Source: Vreelandella populi (GTDB taxonomy: Bacteria; Pseudomonadota; Gammaproteobacteria; Pseudomonadales; Halomonadaceae). Taken from it: a stretch of 64,000 bases of DNA. Position 1 is the first letter of the stretch. Each line of letters starts with the position of its first letter. Below the pieces are notes generated by a model. That model saw only the letters and a list, made by a program, of their open reading frames with translations, did not search any database and was not told where the DNA came from. This document shows positions 61,044-64,000 of the stretch, piece after piece. The position numbers and the translations under genes were made by a program. The stretch is taken from the NCBI RefSeq assembly GCF_003989825.1, contig NZ_RZHE01000002.1:124001-188000 (forward strand), in the 5' to 3' direction.

Positions 61044-61688
61044 ATGCACGTATACCCCCTCCCTCGGTTACTAGTGGCTGCTGCACTTGGCAGCACGCTG
61101 GCGCTGCTACCTTTAACGGCTATCGCTTATGAAAGTGAGCTTTTCTCGCTGAAAAATCGCTGGGAGCATACGGTAAGCGATCTGCCGGCTAACCAGCGGG
61201 AGAGCACTTTAAAGACGTTGGCGAGTGAAGCCACTGCTTTGGCACAAGAGAACGCAGATCAGGCCGACGTGCTGGCTTGGCAGGGAATTATCCTGGCCTC
61301 TTATGCACGTGAGCGCGGCGGGTTTGGGGCGTTGAGTGTGGCCGGCGATGCCCGTGATGTTTTGGAGCGCGCTATTGCGCTGGATCCTCAAGGCGCAAAC
61401 GGCTCAGCCTATGTCACCTTGGGTGCACTATACGACAACGTGCCGGGGCGCCCGATCAGTTTTGGAAGCAGTGAAAAAGCTGGCCAGATGTTTCAACGCG
61501 CCGTTGAGGTTCGTCCTGATGGTATCGACGTCAACTATTACTACGCAGCATTCCTGCTCGATGAAGGTAATACCGAGGCGGCTCGTGAACATGCAGAGCG
61601 TGCCGTGAACGGCATCCCTCGCGAGCAGCGCGAACTTTCCGACGAGGCGCTACGCCGGGAAGCTCAAGCCATGCTGAGCCGCCTATAA
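61044..61688 (+). CDS. Exported TPR-like protein (TatT-type)
   Basis: 214 residues from ATG 61044 (CCAGGAG six bases ahead; TTG 61017 has none). A signal peptide (about 1-31, TAIAYE) is followed by helical repeats resembling tetratricopeptides: LAWQGIILASYARE, ARDVLERAIALDPQ, AYVTLGALYDNVPG, AGQMFQRAVEVRPDG and YYYAAFLLDEGNTEAAREHAERAV. The layout resembles the TRAP-associated TatT family, but no TRAP genes are near, so binding partner and role are unknown. Confidence 0.82.
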   Translation: MHVYPLPRLLVAAALGSTLALLPLTAIAYESELFSLKNRWEHTVSDLPANQRESTLKTLASEATALAQENADQADVLAWQGIILASYARERGGFGALSVAGDARDVLERAIALDPQGANGSAYVTLGALYDNVPGRPISFGSSEKAGQMFQRAVEVRPDGIDVNYYYAAFLLDEGNTEAAREHAERAVNGIPREQRELSDEALRREAQAMLSRL

Positions 61689-61762
61689 CCCCGCCCTAGC
61701 CAGATTGGCATTCCCAGTAGCAAGCATTGATAATAGAGGATTGTGACTACTGGGAGTGCCGC

Positions 61763-62437
61763 ATGGCATTCAATGCTGAAACCTCATCGCTAGGTACGCC
61801 GCTATATGGCCGCGACGATATTGAACTGATCGAGCGTAAAACGCTCTATCAGGGGTTTTTCCGTCTCGAAGCCCTGGAGCTTCGCCACCGGCTGTTTGAA
61901 GGTGGATGGAGCAAGCCCATGCGTCGCGAAGTGCATCATCGCTTTGATGCCGTTGGCGTCTTGTTGTATGACCCGGCAAGAGATGCGCTGGTGCTGGTCG
62001 AACAATTTCGAGCAGGTGCGATTGATGACCCCGTATCACCTTGGAAGCTTGAACTGGTGGCGGGCCTTGTCGATAAAGATGAATCACTTGAAGACGTTGC
62101 CCGACGTGAGTCCCTGGAAGAGGCGGGTTGCGAAGTAGGCTCTCTGACGCTGATACATACGTATTATCCTAGCCCGGGCGCCTGCAATGAGCGTGTAACG
62201 CTTTTTTGCGGGCTGGTGAATACTCAGGGGTTAGGCGGTATTCATGGCCTGGATGAAGAGCATGAAGATATCCGCGTACACGTTGTGGCTTTTCCTACCG
62301 TTTGGGAACTCCTGGGCCAAGGAAGACTCGACAACGCCATGTGTTTAATTGGGTTGCACTGGCTGGCAGGGCAGCGCGCCTCACTGCGTGCGGCTTCCCA
62401 GCGAGCGCTCATGCATAGCGAAACCGACGAGGAGTGA
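61763..62437 (+). CDS. nudF: ADP-ribose pyrophosphatase (Nudix)
   Basis: 224 residues from ATG 61763 (GGGAG upstream). The Nudix box is complete: G-x5-E-x7-RESLEEAG, lying in GLVDKDESLEDVARRESLEE near 105-125, and the ELVAGLVD strand precedes it. FRAGAIDDP and YPSPGACNER are NudF features. It hydrolyses ADP-ribose to AMP and ribose-5-phosphate. It heads the nudF-yqiB-cpdA row, the same order as in E. coli. Confidence 0.93.
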   Translation: MAFNAETSSLGTPLYGRDDIELIERKTLYQGFFRLEALELRHRLFEGGWSKPMRREVHHRFDAVGVLLYDPARDALVLVEQFRAGAIDDPVSPWKLELVAGLVDKDESLEDVARRESLEEAGCEVGSLTLIHTYYPSPGACNERVTLFCGLVNTQGLGGIHGLDEEHEDIRVHVVAFPTVWELLGQGRLDNAMCLIGLHWLAGQRASLRAASQRALMHSETDEE

Positions 62438-62439
62438 GC

Positions 62440-62886
62440 ATGGCGAGAACAGCTTATGTCACCGATTTGAAATCACTCCAAGGGGAGTGCAGCGCCAACT
62501 ACCTGCGCCTTTCACGCCTGGTGGGGGATATGGAGAGCGGCCAGCGTCGTGAAATTGCACTAAGCAGTAACGATCGCCATTTTGGCGACCTGCAGCTGAC
62601 CATCGTAGAGCAGGCGCCTTATACCACCATGGTGGATGTTACCCAAAGTGGCCCTCTGGATGCGATCATGGATGGCCCGCGCATGCGCGTGCACCTTTAT
62701 CACGATGTGCGCATGGCTGAAGTGACCGATTTTCAACGCGAGCGCCACTTTAGTGGACGTTATCGCTATCCGAATGCGCGCATGCACCAGCCCGATGAAA
62801 AACTTCAGCTCAACCGCTTTTTGGGCGAGTGGCTGGCGCATGGGTTAGCCCATGGGCATGCGTATGATCTGCCGGAGATGCGTTAA
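62440..62886 (+). CDS. DUF1249 family protein (YqiB)
   Basis: 148 residues from ATG 62440, which has AGGAG overlapping the nudF stop; GTG 62434 is less likely. DUF1249 features are YVTDLKSLQGECSANYLRL at the start, LTIVEQAPYTTMVDV, RMRVHLYHDVRMAEV and an NRFLGEWLAHGL end. The function is unknown. Position between nudF and cpdA is conserved in gammaproteobacteria. The stop shares one base with the cpdA start. Confidence 0.92.
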   Translation: MARTAYVTDLKSLQGECSANYLRLSRLVGDMESGQRREIALSSNDRHFGDLQLTIVEQAPYTTMVDVTQSGPLDAIMDGPRMRVHLYHDVRMAEVTDFQRERHFSGRYRYPNARMHQPDEKLQLNRFLGEWLAHGLAHGHAYDLPEMR

Positions 62887-63620
62887 TGCGCCTGGTGCAG
62901 ATTACCGATTCTCACCTACATGCAGATATCAGCGCGCGCTCCCGGGCGGGCGTACCCTGGGAGCATTTTCAGCGTGTACTGGCTGCCGCTGTTGCCGAGC
63001 GTCCGGATATCATCGTGTTTACCGGCGATATCAGCCAGGATGAAACCCCTGCTTCCTATGCGCTTGTCAAAAAGGCGATGGCTTCGCTGCCATGCCCTTG
63101 GTTCTGGTTGCCGGGCAATCACGATCAAGTAGAGCTGATGCGTGCCGAGCATCCGCTGTTGGAAGAAGTTGATATGCAGCAGTGGCGTATGCTGTTGCTG
63201 AATACTCAGGTGGCTGGCCAGCCTTACGGTGAGCTGGGTGGTGAGCAGCTTCTGAAGTTAACTGCGCAGTTGGAAGAGGATGATCGGCCTACGCTTATCG
63301 CCATGCATCACCCACCTGTCGATGTGGGGGCTGACTGGATGGACGCCATAGGCCTTCAGGACCGTGAAGCCTTCTGGCAAGTACTGAGTGCCTATCCTCA
63401 AGTTAAAATCGTGCTTTTCGGCCATGCCCATCAAGCTCATGCCCAGCACGTTGCGTTCGCGGAAAACCGTATCGGGGTATACGGCTGTCCGGCAATGTCA
63501 GACCAGTTTATGCCTGGCGCTGAATCTTTTGCCATCGATGAAGCCTCGCGGCCCGGCTATCGAGTAGTGGATTTGCATGGTGAGCAATGGGAAACCTGGA
63601 TTGAGCGTGTTGATGTTTAG
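62886..63620 (+). CDS. cpdA: 3',5'-cyclic AMP phosphodiesterase CpdA
   Basis: 244 residues, class III metallophosphoesterase. All metal motifs are visible: QITDSHLH (D-x-H), FTGDISQD (GD), LPGNHD (GNHD), AMHHPP (H) and FGHAHQAH (GHxH). It hydrolyses cAMP with Fe/Mn-type metals in the cytoplasm and so tunes CRP signalling. Overlaps yqiB by one base (TAATG). Confidence 0.94.
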   Translation: MRLVQITDSHLHADISARSRAGVPWEHFQRVLAAAVAERPDIIVFTGDISQDETPASYALVKKAMASLPCPWFWLPGNHDQVELMRAEHPLLEEVDMQQWRMLLLNTQVAGQPYGELGGEQLLKLTAQLEEDDRPTLIAMHHPPVDVGADWMDAIGLQDREAFWQVLSAYPQVKIVLFGHAHQAHAQHVAFAENRIGVYGCPAMSDQFMPGAESFAIDEASRPGYRVVDLHGEQWETWIERVDV

Positions 63621-63794
63621 CGTTATCGCCCGTTCTATGGCTGTTAGTTTATAAAAGAATAAAAAGATAGTTATTAATTCTTTTGGGTTATTATCGACTC
63701 GGCGTTACTCTATCCGCAATCGAACGTATAACGTTTTAATTCAGCGTGTACTGCAAGCTTATAAACATCGGCTTGTTTTGTGAGGTAGCAGACC

Positions 63795-64000
63795 ATGACT
63801 CAGTTCTCCACTCTCTCTTCGACGCCGCGGCGCGAGGCGCCCGGCGCGCTCAGCGCCGCGCGTCAAACCCATTTGAAACAGCTTGAAGCCGAGTCCATTC
63901 ACATCATTCGTGAAGTGGCGGCTGAGTTCAGTAACCCGGTCATGATGTACTCGATCGGCAAGGACTCTTCGGTGATGCTGCATCTGGCGCGTAAGGCGTT
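63795..64000 (+). CDS. cysD: Sulfate adenylyltransferase subunit 2 (CysD), 5' part
   Basis: The first 68 codons of cysD; the gene continues beyond the window. [21 protein letters not shown] followed by [22 protein letters not shown] contains the PP-loop (SIGKDSS) of the ATP sulfurylase catalytic subunit. With CysN it forms adenosine phosphosulfate in sulfate assimilation. TGAGG precedes ATG 63795. The AT-rich 174-base leader probably holds a CysB-controlled promoter, but I could not place a site. Confidence 0.94.
   Translation, partial: MTQFSTLSSTPRREAPGALSAARQTHLKQLEAESIHIIREVAAEFSNPVMMYSIGKDSSVMLHLARKA

Noticed and set aside
63621..63794. CysB binding site before cysD
   Set aside because: The spacer is AT-rich with loose repeats, but no half-site arrangement clear enough to claim.
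1..64000. CRISPR arrays or long tandem repeats
   Set aside because: No regularly spaced direct repeats were noticed anywhere in the window.

Overview
The window looks like a chromosomal stretch of a moderately GC-rich gammaproteobacterium, most likely a Halomonas relative (Oceanospirillales). This is inferred from protein style, the nudF-yqiB-cpdA gene order, the many TRAP/SSS carriers and the sugar-acid gene content; no rRNA is present to prove it. One tRNA (tRNA-Arg CCU) lies inside. There is no CRISPR array, prophage or intact insertion sequence.

Layout. (1) 1-10947, minus strand: a tightly overlapping five-gene operon kpsC - kpsS - SDR - LtaS-like sulfatase - giant type I polyketide synthase (cut by the window start). 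This resembles the wcb-type capsule loci in which a PKS accompanies Kps proteins, and probably makes or modifies the lipid end of a capsular polysaccharide. (2) 11200-23785: a signalling and decay zone with four GGDEF proteins (two with EAL), an AEC permease, tRNA-Arg, two small exported proteins, an HMG-CoA lyase remnant and an IS3 orfA remnant. (3) 24314-32477: housekeeping and stress genes: Na+/H+ antiporter-family carrier, CreA, CAP-domain protein, PNPOx-like protein, a DUF333 lipoprotein, flavohaemoprotein Hmp under a very clear NsrR site, an SBP - CDF-like - K+ channel operon, and a Cys-rich copper-storage protein. (4) 32799-43725: a hexuronate/aldonate island: a decayed alpha-hydroxyacid dehydrogenase, then GntR regulator, ManD, RspB, a TRAP transporter, UxuB, UxuA and a Tat-exported lactonase, followed by a 3' fragment of a second uxuA. 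(5) 43822-49536: an N-acyl-D-amino acid / D-amino acid module (SSS symporter, RidA, D-aminoacylase, RpiR regulator, divergent D-amino acid PLP enzyme). (6) 49533-54075: a ketogluconate module (LacI regulator, PfkB kinase, 2-ketoacid reductase, HAD phosphatase, KduD) with a perfect palindromic operator. (7) 54258-64000: amidase, tRNA and rRNA methyltransferases (CmoM, RsmC), an SDR + FAH-hydrolase pair of the L-fuconate/rhamnonate type, a SIMPL protein, GreB, a TPR protein, nudF-yqiB-cpdA, and the start of cysD.

How it fits together. Regions 4 and 6 both feed 2-keto-3-deoxygluconate metabolism: fructuronate/mannonate are converted by UxuB and two unrelated mannonate dehydratases (ManD and UxuA) to KDG, which a PfkB kinase can phosphorylate. 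The SDR/FAH pair at 57.8-59.4 kb is the non-phosphorylated counterpart for 6-deoxy-sugar acids. Several regulators have recognisable palindromes beside them (NsrR, LacI, RpiR, GntR). The island edges carry broken catabolic genes, so gene gain and loss has been active here.

Limits: all family assignments are by reading the protein sequence and remembered family motifs; no database search was run. Start codons were chosen from ribosome-binding sites and are stated where they differ from the longest open frame.
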